Shown piece by piece: positions 17,054 through 24,930 of a DNA stretch of 46,490 bases. A model generated the notes under the pieces. It saw only the letters and a program-made list of their open reading frames with translations. It was not told the origin of the DNA and did not search any database. The DNA is from PVC group bacterium (GTDB taxonomy: Bacteria; Verrucomicrobiota; Kiritimatiellia; UBA8416), in NCBI GenBank assembly GCA_003567005.1, contig PXBF01000192.1, positions 1 through 46,490 on the forward strand. Direction: 5' to 3'. The position numbers were made by a program, and so were the translations under genes. The first letter of the stretch is position 1, and every line of letters begins with the position of its first letter.

Positions 17054-17350
17054 ATGAAAAAAATATTCGTATATAGTATAGTCGGTTTACTTCTTATGAG
17101 TGCAGTCCCCATGACAACAGAAGCACAAACCGCTCAAGGTAGAGGCGGTGTGGCTGGACTCTTTGTTGGTTGTTGCTTTGGTATTCGCACGGCGGGCCAA
17201 TGGAATGAAGGCAAGGATCTGCACTTCCGAGATTGGGGACGCATCATCCCTGTCGTTAATCTTGTTCTAGCCGTATGGGATGGTATTGAGGGTTCGCAGG
17301 GCATCACGACCTCTGACCTACAGGCAGAATACGGCGCCCAATACTTCTAA
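17054..17350 (+). CDS. Small secreted or membrane protein, paralog 2 (GCC/RDW family)
   Basis: 98 residues, tandem paralog of the preceding gene 25 bases away. Signal peptide ends in MTTEA; the mature protein starts with the same QTAQGRGG and repeats GCCFGIRTAGQWNEGKDLHF and RDWGRIIP, differing mainly in the second hydrophobic stretch (VVNLVLAVWDG). AGGGAG at 17041-17046 sets the start at the second of two in-frame ATGs. The DNA of the two copies is also alike over the central part, so the duplication is fairly recent or under conversion. The transcript meets a strong terminator about 30 bases after the stop. Confidence 0.8.
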   Translation: MKKIFVYSIVGLLLMSAVPMTTEAQTAQGRGGVAGLFVGCCFGIRTAGQWNEGKDLHFRDWGRIIPVVNLVLAVWDGIEGSQGITTSDLQAEYGAQYF

Positions 17351-17355
17351 TTATC

Positions 17356-18000
17356 ATGCAATCGATATCGATGCATCAAACGCCCGCCGTACTCTTGGCG
17401 GGCGTTTTCTTTTTTATGTCATGGGTGCCTGCGAACGCGAGCCAAGCTTCCTGGCAACTTGCACGCGACCTCTATGCAGAAGGCGACTGGCACCATGCTC
17501 GCATTGAAGCGCAACGGCTCAAGCACCAAGGTGGCGCCCATGCCAAAGCCAGTGCTGCAATGGCGCATCTGGCAGCTTTACAGTTGCAACCGGAACACCC
17601 CGAACATCGAAGCGAGCTTGAAACATGGCTTACTGAAAATGACAACCACCCCGAACATCATTGGGTACTGACAGAGAAAAAACAGATCACATCTAAAGCT
17701 CCATCAACCCGCCGAAAAGGTATAACCGCTTTTCTCGCACGAATCCTCATTGGATTCTATCAAACCCAGATCGGTCCAGCTCTTGGCCAACGCTGCGCCA
17801 TGTACCCATCCTGCTCGCACTACTCTCTCGAAGCATGTCGCCAATACGGCCTAGCCGGTATCCCCATGACAACCGATCGCATCGTCCGCGAATCCGACCA
17901 TATCCGCTATCGCATGAATCCCATACGAAAAAATGGTCGTGAAGTATACTATGACCCTATAGAACACCATTCCTACTGGTTCCGGAGATACCAGAAATGA
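17356..18000 (+). CDS. YidD-domain protein with secreted N-terminal extension
   Basis: 214 residues. Residues about 6-28 form a signal peptide (AVLLAGVFFFMSW, cleavage after PANA), followed by a helical TPR-like stretch (WQLARDLYAEGDWHHARIEAQRL) to about residue 105. From about residue 125 a YidD domain follows: ILIGFYQTQIGPALGQRCAMYPSCSHYSLEACRQYG, with the family's Cys-rich motif intact, and a C-terminal extension ending HSYWFRRYQK. Ordinary YidD is about 80 residues, cytoplasmic, and assists YidC-dependent insertion. The signal peptide here would put the domain in the periplasm, which is odd. The start is uncertain: no Shine-Dalgarno, five bases after the previous stop, and a terminator inside the first 20 codons. 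Overlaps the next gene by ATGA. Confidence 0.8.
   Translation: MQSISMHQTPAVLLAGVFFFMSWVPANASQASWQLARDLYAEGDWHHARIEAQRLKHQGGAHAKASAAMAHLAALQLQPEHPEHRSELETWLTENDNHPEHHWVLTEKKQITSKAPSTRRKGITAFLARILIGFYQTQIGPALGQRCAMYPSCSHYSLEACRQYGLAGIPMTTDRIVRESDHIRYRMNPIRKNGREVYYDPIEHHSYWFRRYQK
17378..17415 (+). terminator. Intrinsic terminator inside the 5' end of the YidD gene
   Basis: AAACGCCCGCC (17378-17388) pairs perfectly with GGCGGGCGTTT (17397-17407) over 11 bp with an eight-base loop, followed by TCTTTTTT. This is a textbook intrinsic terminator for the two small genes upstream, yet it lies within the frame of the YidD-fusion gene and encodes the hydrophobic core of its signal peptide. Expression of the downstream genes would depend on read-through or on ribosomes opening the hairpin. 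Confidence 0.85.
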
Positions 18001-18866
18001 AAAATTATTCGGTAGTCCTGTTTTGTTTCATTCTACCATACCTGGGAGCGCCAGGCTCCAGCCTGGCCCAATCCGGCAGTAGTCTTGCGCTACAGCTGCA
18101 GCAGCAAAATCAAACGCGCAGTGCAGCCGTGGAATGGCGTAGAAAGGCACTACTCGCCGATGATCCGCGCGCACAGGCGGGATACTATTGGGCCGCCGCT
18201 TATCAGTATCTCCAAATCCACGAGCCACTCATCTCTGAAAGAATGCTCGACGACGCCGAAGCAGCTTGGTGGGACATTGAAGAGGTTGCGCTTCCGCTCC
18301 GTGCAAAGGCTGCAGCAAAGCGAACAGATCACGATTCAGCCGCTTTTTATTGGTCGAGTTTCAAACGTACCGGTTATAGCCCTGAAGCCACCCGAATGGC
18401 CCACAGAGAATTAGCCACGCTCGCGATCGGGCGCCAGAATCTGCCACGGGCACGCGAACTGCTTGAACAAAGCCCGGAGAACGAGCAACAAGCCTTGCAG
18501 GCCTTGGATCAATTCGAGCGAGGCAGAGACAAAAACCCACGTGTGGGCGGAATCCTCGGCATGATCCCCGGCATGGGCTATGCATATGCAGGCGAATATG
18601 GCAACGCCATCCGATCTCTTATATTAAACAGCATCTTCATTTATGGCATGGTAGATACAGCCAACAACGATCAATGGGGCGCCTTTGCCGTCATCACCTT
18701 TTTCGAACTGACCTGGTACTCGGGTAGCATCTACGGCGGGATCGATGCCACACACCGCTACAACCAAAACCGGCGCGATCAACTCATTCGCGAAGTAAGC
18801 GGGAACGCCACCTTCACGCCGGACTGGCACGCCATCCCCCAAATCACCCTCGAATTCACCTTTTGA
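17997..18866 (+). CDS. Secreted TPR-like protein with membrane segments, YidD-associated
   Basis: 289 residues, start overlapping the YidD-gene stop (ATGA), so translation is coupled. A signal peptide ends in GSSLA; its last codons lie in a palindromic DNA repeat. Residues about 25-170 are helical and TPR-like (RSAAVEWRRKALLADDPRAQAGYYWAA, LPRARELLEQSP). The C-terminal part has GGILGMIPGMGYAYAGEYGNA, a glycine/proline-rich motif like that of TM2/DUF5683-type membrane proteins, followed by two hydrophobic segments (LILNSIFIYGM and AFAVITFFELTWYSGS) and a basic tail. Function unknown. The shared operon with YidD and two tiny secreted proteins suggests an envelope-assembly or surface-display system. 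Confidence 0.75.
   Translation: MKNYSVVLFCFILPYLGAPGSSLAQSGSSLALQLQQQNQTRSAAVEWRRKALLADDPRAQAGYYWAAAYQYLQIHEPLISERMLDDAEAAWWDIEEVALPLRAKAAAKRTDHDSAAFYWSSFKRTGYSPEATRMAHRELATLAIGRQNLPRARELLEQSPENEQQALQALDQFERGRDKNPRVGGILGMIPGMGYAYAGEYGNAIRSLILNSIFIYGMVDTANNDQWGAFAVITFFELTWYSGSIYGGIDATHRYNQNRRDQLIREVSGNATFTPDWHAIPQITLEFTF
18044..18069. repeat. REP-like palindromic repeat, copy 2 (inside a CDS)
   Basis: Matches the 12072-12097 copy at 25 of 26 bases, with the perfect core palindrome at 18050-18067. Here it is within a gene and encodes GAPGSSLA, the end of the signal peptide and its cleavage site. Confidence 0.75.
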
Positions 18867-18901
18867 GACTGCATGCCTAACGATAGCAAACCAGCAAAAT
18901 A

Positions 18902-19936
18902 TCAATCGCTGCCAGCAGCTAGATCAGCATAGCCGAACGGATTCGCAGATTGCCAGCGCCACGTATCCTCGCACATTTGCGCAAGATCCCTTTGCGCGCG
19001 CCAACCTAACACTTTTTCTGCATAGCTAGGATCTGCATAGCAAACCGCAGCATCACCAGGACGGCGCGGATGCATCGCATAGGGAATTTTCTTTCCGCAA
19101 GCTGCCTCAAACGCCGCCAATACTTCCAACACGCTGTATCCACGACCTGTCCCCAAATTACAGATCTGTACACCGCCTGCCTCACGCGCCATTCTCTCCA
19201 ACGCCATCACATGCCCGATAGCCAAATCCACCACGTGAATATAGTCGCGCACCCCTGTACCATCAGATGTTGGATAGTCATTTCCAAAAACTCGTAATTC
19301 TTCAAGGCGCCCTGTAGCAACTTGCGCAATGTACGGAACCAAATTGTTCGGTTCGCCCGCTGGATCCTCGCCAATCATGCCGCTTTCATGTGCACCAATC
19401 GGATTAAAATATCGCAGTAACCAAATACGCCAATCGGGGTCGGAAACCTGTAAATCCTGAAGCATCATCTCCATCATCAGTTTGGTTCGACCATATGGAT
19501 TGACAGCTCCCAACTTCGCCTCTTCCTGTAAAGGCATCGGATTCTCAGGATCATACACCGTCGCCGAAGAACTGAAAACAATTGCCTTCACATCGGCCAA
19601 GGCCATTTCCTCACATAAGTTGATCGTTCCAGCAATGTTGTTACGATAATACCATAGCGGTTCCCGAACGGATTCTCCAACCGCCTTCAGGGCTGCAAAA
19701 TGCATAACGGCATCAAAACCGCCACCAGCAAGCACATCATGCAAACGCGGACGATCCAGCAGATCCACCACATCCAACGGAACCGTTTTCCCCGTTACCT
19801 GTTCTACTCGACGCAAACTCTCAGCATGCGCATTGCAAAGATTATCCACCACATGCACGGAATGTCCCGCCTCCAACAACGCCAGAACCGTATGGCTCCC
19901 TATATAACCTGCCCCACCTGTCACCAATACATGCAT
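18902..19936 (-). CDS. galE: UDP-glucose 4-epimerase
   Basis: 344 residues of the extended short-chain dehydrogenase family. N-terminal Rossmann motif GGAGYIGSHT binds NAD; SSSATVYD supplies the catalytic serine/threonine and NPYGRTK the Tyr-Lys pair; RYFNPIGAHESGMIGEDP and RDYIHVVDLA are typical GalE segments. Interconverts UDP-glucose and UDP-galactose for the Leloir pathway and for surface polysaccharides. CAGGAG precedes the ATG. Divergent from birA with about 50 bases between, and convergent with the YidD cluster. Confidence 0.96.
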   Translation of the reverse strand: MHVLVTGGAGYIGSHTVLALLEAGHSVHVVDNLCNAHAESLRRVEQVTGKTVPLDVVDLLDRPRLHDVLAGGGFDAVMHFAALKAVGESVREPLWYYRNNIAGTINLCEEMALADVKAIVFSSSATVYDPENPMPLQEEAKLGAVNPYGRTKLMMEMMLQDLQVSDPDWRIWLLRYFNPIGAHESGMIGEDPAGEPNNLVPYIAQVATGRLEELRVFGNDYPTSDGTGVRDYIHVVDLAIGHVMALERMAREAGGVQICNLGTGRGYSVLEVLAAFEAACGKKIPYAMHPRRPGDAAVCYADPSYAEKVLGWRAQRDLAQMCEDTWRWQSANPFGYADLAAGSD

Positions 19937-19986
19937 GTCTAATCTCCTGAATTTACCATTTGACTACCGCCGTATTTCATAAAACT

Positions 19987-20829
19987 ATGGAATGCATGAA
20001 CTGTCAACATCAGCCCATCCAGCAAAACGACAACCTTGATGCATCGAGTGTATTACCCTATTGCCCCAAAATCCGCTTGGGACATGCCCATTATCTTTAT
20101 GTGCCCAGCACGGGATCTACAAATGACGACGCTCATGCCTTAATCGCTGAAAACACACCCCATGGCACCCTGATCGTAACCGATAATCAAACCAAAGGCC
20201 GTGGACGGCACGATCGCAGATGGGCCTCTCCTCCTCAAACAGGCATCTATGCCTCGCTTATTTTGCGTCCAACGCGCCCCCTCCCAAAAGCAACGCTCTT
20301 GGGAATCGCCGCCGCCATTGCCGCCGTGCAAGCCATCTGGCAGACAACAAAAGCCAAAGCACAAATCAAATGGCCGAATGATATCTTGCTGCACCAACGC
20401 AAAATTGCTGGCATACTGACAGAAACAGATATCCAGTCAGAGAAATCCTATGCCGTGATTATTGGGATAGGAATCAACGTCAACACGCCTTATACGGCCC
20501 TACCTGAACGTATCATCTTTCCGGCATCCTCCATCCAAATGGAGCTGGGCCGCAGAACATCCCGCCCGCTATTGTTGGCCAACTGGCTCGTATGCATGGA
20601 ATATCTATACCAGCAATGGGAGGAAGGACAAACATCGGATATCATTGCCGCATGGCACCAATCGGCATATGGCCTCGGCAAAACCATCTCTATCGAGCAG
20701 CAGGAGAAAACCATAACCGGCACACTACAAGGTATGGCCGAAGATGGATCTTTGCTTGTGAAAGGCACCATGGGCGAAAGGATCCGCATCATCTCCGGCG
20801 ACGTAACCGCCACATCCTTCCATTCGTAA
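19987..20829 (+). CDS. birA: Biotin--[acetyl-CoA-carboxylase] ligase (BirA, no DNA-binding domain)
   Basis: About 280 residues with the biotin-protein-ligase catalytic motifs: TGSTNDDAH, the biotin/ATP loop GRGRHDRRWASP, KWPNDILL, and GIGINVN, then a C-terminal SH3-like part (GTLQGMAEDGSLLVK). It makes biotinyl-AMP and transfers biotin to carrier proteins. There is no N-terminal winged helix, so it is a monofunctional class I ligase and not a repressor. Start uncertain: no good Shine-Dalgarno; ATG at 19987, ATG at 19996 and TTG at 19960 are all in frame. Divergent from galE. Confidence 0.9.
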   Translation: MECMNCQHQPIQQNDNLDASSVLPYCPKIRLGHAHYLYVPSTGSTNDDAHALIAENTPHGTLIVTDNQTKGRGRHDRRWASPPQTGIYASLILRPTRPLPKATLLGIAAAIAAVQAIWQTTKAKAQIKWPNDILLHQRKIAGILTETDIQSEKSYAVIIGIGINVNTPYTALPERIIFPASSIQMELGRRTSRPLLLANWLVCMEYLYQQWEEGQTSDIIAAWHQSAYGLGKTISIEQQEKTITGTLQGMAEDGSLLVKGTMGERIRIISGDVTATSFHS

Positions 20830-21043
20830 TAGCGCCCCCCAAGTCCACCTTGCAGTCTATACCAATCATAAAGTCAACTTTCGCTTTCAATCGTCTTGAA
20901 TCTTTCATATACACGACTTCATGCATTCAATTCGTATCATTTCCCGAAAGCAGAACTGACAGGTATTATACACATACATAACAAAGGATTGCGGCAAACC
21001 GCAAAAGGGTTCCTGCAAAAAAAAATACACCTCGGATTAGCTT

Positions 21044-23029
21044 ATGACTATCATTCCACATATTGATTGTACCTTGCAACAAGCGCGCGTCCGCACCGTG
21101 CAAAACAAGCTGCTCATTGCCACAGGCATGATCGAACGGGAATGGATCTGGACGGGATATGGTTTTGCCACGGTACAGATAAGAGAATGCACAAATAACC
21201 GCAGTTGGCATGCAGAGCATATCCTCTGCGACTGGCAACTCCCTGACTCCACCAATTGTACCGAAGCAACCTTATGCGCATTACACGCCGACATACAGGA
21301 CGACGAAGGCTTTACGAGCCAACACATCGCTGTCACGGCAGATATTTCATACCCGACATCAAACTTCCTCCTTCGCTGGATAATATGGATTTTCCCTACC
21401 GCGCCCGGCATCCGTACGCAACTGGCGGCGCGGGCCCTGCAACCCATCCCGCAACCAACGGGTCCACAACCCCAAGGCGGACCTCCTGACAGCATGGTAG
21501 AACGGATCCCGGCTAACCAACACGATCGACGCCGGTTCTTTGGTTACTACAACGGCACCCAGAACCGCAACGACACCTACCTAGACATCCTCAAAGAAGA
21601 AATCAGCACGGCTCCCCTCCTCTACAAGGAATGGTGCCATTGGGCCAGCGCAGCCTGCATCGAAAATACAAACGGAGGACTCGCTCTCGTAAAAGAGTCA
21701 CACAAATGCGTGAATCAAAATGGCTACGCCGGAGGTGCTTTTGTTGTCGATAAGACACGAGGACTTGCGTGCACCGGTTGGGGGCTGCTTCCACGCGATC
21801 TATCATGCGAAACCTTCACCAAAGGCTGGGCCACCTGGCAACTCGCATGGGCAGGTGGCGACCTGGCGCGTGAATGTGCCTTTAAATCATTTGACCGTAT
21901 ACGCTACCCGCTGGATCCCGCACGCGACATCTACATCCAAGCCAACACCTGGGGCAGCACCGACAACGGTTGCGATGCCCGTCGAGCCGCCTGCGAAGAC
22001 AGCGTACTGAAAGAAATCGATGTTTGCGCCGAACTCGGTATCGATATCCTCCAAATTGATGATGGCTGGCAGGTACCACCAGGACATCACACATGGCAGC
22101 CAGAAGAGAACGGCTGGCACCCGCATCCCCAAAGTTATCCAAAGGGATGGCAGAACGTGCGAAACCACGCCGCCCGGCTAGGCGTAAAACTTGGATTGTG
22201 GGCAGCCGCAGAACCCATCACACTCGACGAACTGCAAGCCAACTACACCCATGGTGCCTTCCAACAGTACAAACTCGACTTTGCCATACTGAAACGCCGG
22301 GAAATCATCGACGCCCTCATACGAAAAGTACGTGCATTTATTCTGTCTACGCAACACAGCGTTCGTGTGAATTGGGATGTAACCGAAAATCCACCGCGCT
22401 ACGGTTATTTCTTTGCACGCGAATATGGATCCATCTACCTGGAAAACCGTAAACCCGAAAAACCGGTCTCGGTTATATACCGGCCACACACCGTGCTGCG
22501 CGATATCTGGCAAATTTCAAAATACCTGAATATCCATAAATTCCAGTGCTCCATCCAGAATATAGACCGCGTAACACCGGATCTAAGCGATGCGCATCTG
22601 CATACACACGCCTATGCAACCGCCACCGCACTCATCGGCATCCCACTCTTCTTTCAGGAACTGAAATATTACACGCCCGAAGCTAGACAGGAAATCAAAC
22701 GCTTGTTAACCATATACAAACAACACCGCGCTGCCATGTTCCAGGGCATTGTACATCCCATCGGCAACAAGCCCGACAACGCAAGCTGGACTGGCTTCCA
22801 ATGCCACCAGTTCGACTCCCAATCCGGCTATCTGCTCCTATTCCGCGAACTGGGCAATCCATCTGACAGCCACACCTTCCAGCTTGCCTGGCTCAACAAC
22901 ACAACCATCAAGCTGGTGGACCTGATCACAGACGAACCCATGCAACAGGCAATCAATACCAAAGGCGAACTCACCGTATCCATACGCAATACCCCGGGAT
23001 TTACCTTCATCCAATATCAGGAAGCATAA
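21044..23029 (+). CDS. GH36-like alpha-galactosidase-family glycoside hydrolase
   Basis: 661 residues with an N-terminal beta-rich part and a central (beta/alpha)8 barrel of the melibiase/GH36 type: NTWGS, then LQIDDGWQ at 336-343, then LGLWAAAEPI, and YKLDF at 409-413 whose D412 is the likely nucleophile; NWDVTENPP at 443 onward lies in the next strands. No signal peptide is visible, so it may act in the cytoplasm on imported alpha-galactosides or alpha-N-acetylgalactosaminides. Linkage specificity cannot be read from sequence, and it seems distant from characterised members. The NahK-like kinase and GalE elsewhere in the window would process the released sugar. Confidence 0.75.
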   Translation: MTIIPHIDCTLQQARVRTVQNKLLIATGMIEREWIWTGYGFATVQIRECTNNRSWHAEHILCDWQLPDSTNCTEATLCALHADIQDDEGFTSQHIAVTADISYPTSNFLLRWIIWIFPTAPGIRTQLAARALQPIPQPTGPQPQGGPPDSMVERIPANQHDRRRFFGYYNGTQNRNDTYLDILKEEISTAPLLYKEWCHWASAACIENTNGGLALVKESHKCVNQNGYAGGAFVVDKTRGLACTGWGLLPRDLSCETFTKGWATWQLAWAGGDLARECAFKSFDRIRYPLDPARDIYIQANTWGSTDNGCDARRAACEDSVLKEIDVCAELGIDILQIDDGWQVPPGHHTWQPEENGWHPHPQSYPKGWQNVRNHAARLGVKLGLWAAAEPITLDELQANYTHGAFQQYKLDFAILKRREIIDALIRKVRAFILSTQHSVRVNWDVTENPPRYGYFFAREYGSIYLENRKPEKPVSVIYRPHTVLRDIWQISKYLNIHKFQCSIQNIDRVTPDLSDAHLHTHAYATATALIGIPLFFQELKYYTPEARQEIKRLLTIYKQHRAAMFQGIVHPIGNKPDNASWTGFQCHQFDSQSGYLLLFRELGNPSDSHTFQLAWLNNTTIKLVDLITDEPMQQAINTKGELTVSIRNTPGFTFIQYQEA

Positions 23030-23042
23030 TTTCACCCGTAAT

Positions 23043-23074
23043 TACATGTTGTGCCAACCGAGTTTCAACATGTA
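23043..23074. terminator. Inverted repeat between convergent glycosidase and hydrogenase genes
   Basis: TACATGTTG (23043-23051) and CAACATGTA (23066-23074) form a perfect 9-bp stem with a 14-base loop, placed between two convergent stop codons. No T-run is seen, so it is at best a bidirectional transcription-slowing or mRNA-end structure. Confidence 0.4.
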
Positions 23075-23100
23075 TCATCTGGACCGCACAAGAGCTTCAA

Positions 23101-24876
23101 CTATGCCGGTGCTTTGGCTTGGTAATGCGTATGCAGAAGTTCGTGCGATTTATGGCCCAAAGGCTCACCGAGGAATTCCTTATAAATCTGGTCGATGGCT
23201 GGATTATCGTGCGATTTCCGCATGGGACGCCCCTCATCCTCAGTATAGATGGCTTTGATACGAGCTTGTCGCACTTCGTCCGTCGTCATGCGCGGTTGAC
23301 CGCCACCACCGATGCACCCACCGGGACAACACATCACCTCCACGAAGTGGTAGCCACCTTCTCCGTCTGCCACCATGTCGCAAACCTTGCGGGCATTGGA
23401 CAGCCCATGTGCCACGGCAACCTTGGCCGTAACCCCTTCCAGGAAAGACCAGTCCGGCTGGCACTTCTCGAAGGTCAGCGCCACTTCCTTCAATCCGCTC
23501 AATCCCTGAATCGGGGTAACGTGTAGTTTTTCCATCGGCAACTCGCGCCCCGTCACCACTTCGTAAACCGTACGCAACGCCGCTTCCATCACGCCGCCGG
23601 TATTGGCAAAAATATCGGCCGCACCGGTGGACATGCCCATCGGACTATCCTGCTCCTCGTCCGGTAACTTCATGAAGTCGATGCCCGCCTCCTGGATCAT
23701 GCGACCGAGCTCGCGTGTCGTTAGCACGTAATCCACGTCCTTGAAACCGGAGTCCATCATCTCGTCCCGGTCCGCCTCGAACTTCTTGGCCGTGCAGGGC
23801 ATAACCGAAACCACGACAATATCTTTCGGATCGATGCCCTCTTTCTCGGCATAGTAGGTCTTGGCAAGCGCACCGAACATCTGCTGCGGAGACTTGCAGG
23901 ACGAAAGATTGGGCAGCAAGCCGGGATAGAAATGCTCCATGAAGTTAATCCAACCCGGGGAACAGCTTGTGAACATCGGCAACGAAACCTCACCCTTGTC
24001 AACCAAGGCCGTCTTCAGTCGCGTCAGCAATTCATGTCCCTCTTCGATAATCGTAAGGTCAGCCGTAAAGTTGGTGTCGAATACTTTGGCGAAACCGAGG
24101 CGCCGCAGCGCAGCAACCATTTTGCCCGTCACACTGGTGCCCGGCTCCAATCCAAAACATTCCCCCAATGCCGCACGGATCGCGGGGGCCGTTTGTACGA
24201 CAACATGTTTTTCAGGATCATCCAGCGCACGCCAGACATCCTCAATGGCATCCTGCTCATAAATCGCACCAACCGGACAAATCGCCGCGCATTGTCCGCA
24301 CTGTACACAGACCGCATCGCACAGGTTTTCCCCGGCACCGGCACCAATCACCGTATCGAATCCGCGCGCACGGGGCGCCAGCGAACCGACGTCCTGCACA
24401 TCTTGACAGACGGCCACACAACGACGGCACAAAATACATTTATTCATATCACGCACCACTGCAGGTGTGCTGGTATCAACGGGAATTTCCTCGCGCGAGT
24501 AGGGAAAGCGCACATCGGTAATTCCAAGGGTTTGGGCCAGCGTTTGCAGCTCGCACTGTCCATTGCGCACACAAGCATTGCAATCCCACGGATGATTCGC
24601 CAGCAAGAGTTCCACGGACATCTGCCGCCCCTGCCGGGCACGTTTACTGTGGGTCCGCACCACCATGCCTTCCATGACAGGTGTCACACAAGCCGGCTGG
24701 AGCGTTCGCGCACCCTCGACTTCCACCAGACACACCCGGCACGATCCCGGGCTTGTAACCTTGGGTACATGGCATAACGTCGGGATATGCACCCCCGCCT
24801 CTGCTGCCGCATCCAGAACCGTGGTCCCTTCCGGAACCGAAACATCCTGCCGGTCGATTTTCAATTTGATTGCCAT
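23101..24876 (-). CDS. hydA: NADH-dependent [FeFe] hydrogenase, catalytic subunit HydA/HndD
   Basis: 591 residues with the modular order of trimeric/tetrameric bifurcating enzymes: N-terminal [2Fe-2S] ferredoxin domain (CHVPKVTSPGSCRVCLVEVEG), the His/Cys cluster site HPWDCNACVRNGQC, two [4Fe-4S] sites (CILCRRCVAVC, CVQCGQCAAICP), then the H-cluster domain and small-subunit-like C-terminus. H-cluster motifs are TSCSPGW (303-309), MPCTAKKFE (359 on) and EVMCCPGGCIGGGGQP with C517 and C521. The first motif has Ser at 306 where most [FeFe] enzymes have a second Cys. Reduces protons or oxidises H2, exchanging electrons with the NuoE/NuoF subunits. Start at 24876 fits AAGGAG best. Last gene of the locus. 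Confidence 0.95.
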   Translation of the reverse strand: MAIKLKIDRQDVSVPEGTTVLDAAAEAGVHIPTLCHVPKVTSPGSCRVCLVEVEGARTLQPACVTPVMEGMVVRTHSKRARQGRQMSVELLLANHPWDCNACVRNGQCELQTLAQTLGITDVRFPYSREEIPVDTSTPAVVRDMNKCILCRRCVAVCQDVQDVGSLAPRARGFDTVIGAGAGENLCDAVCVQCGQCAAICPVGAIYEQDAIEDVWRALDDPEKHVVVQTAPAIRAALGECFGLEPGTSVTGKMVAALRRLGFAKVFDTNFTADLTIIEEGHELLTRLKTALVDKGEVSLPMFTSCSPGWINFMEHFYPGLLPNLSSCKSPQQMFGALAKTYYAEKEGIDPKDIVVVSVMPCTAKKFEADRDEMMDSGFKDVDYVLTTRELGRMIQEAGIDFMKLPDEEQDSPMGMSTGAADIFANTGGVMEAALRTVYEVVTGRELPMEKLHVTPIQGLSGLKEVALTFEKCQPDWSFLEGVTAKVAVAHGLSNARKVCDMVADGEGGYHFVEVMCCPGGCIGGGGQPRMTTDEVRQARIKAIYTEDEGRPMRKSHDNPAIDQIYKEFLGEPLGHKSHELLHTHYQAKAPA

Positions 24877-24930
24877 TGTCATTTCTCCTTACTTCCGTAT
24901 GTTGAGCATTCCCTGCTTATCGATTCCCTG

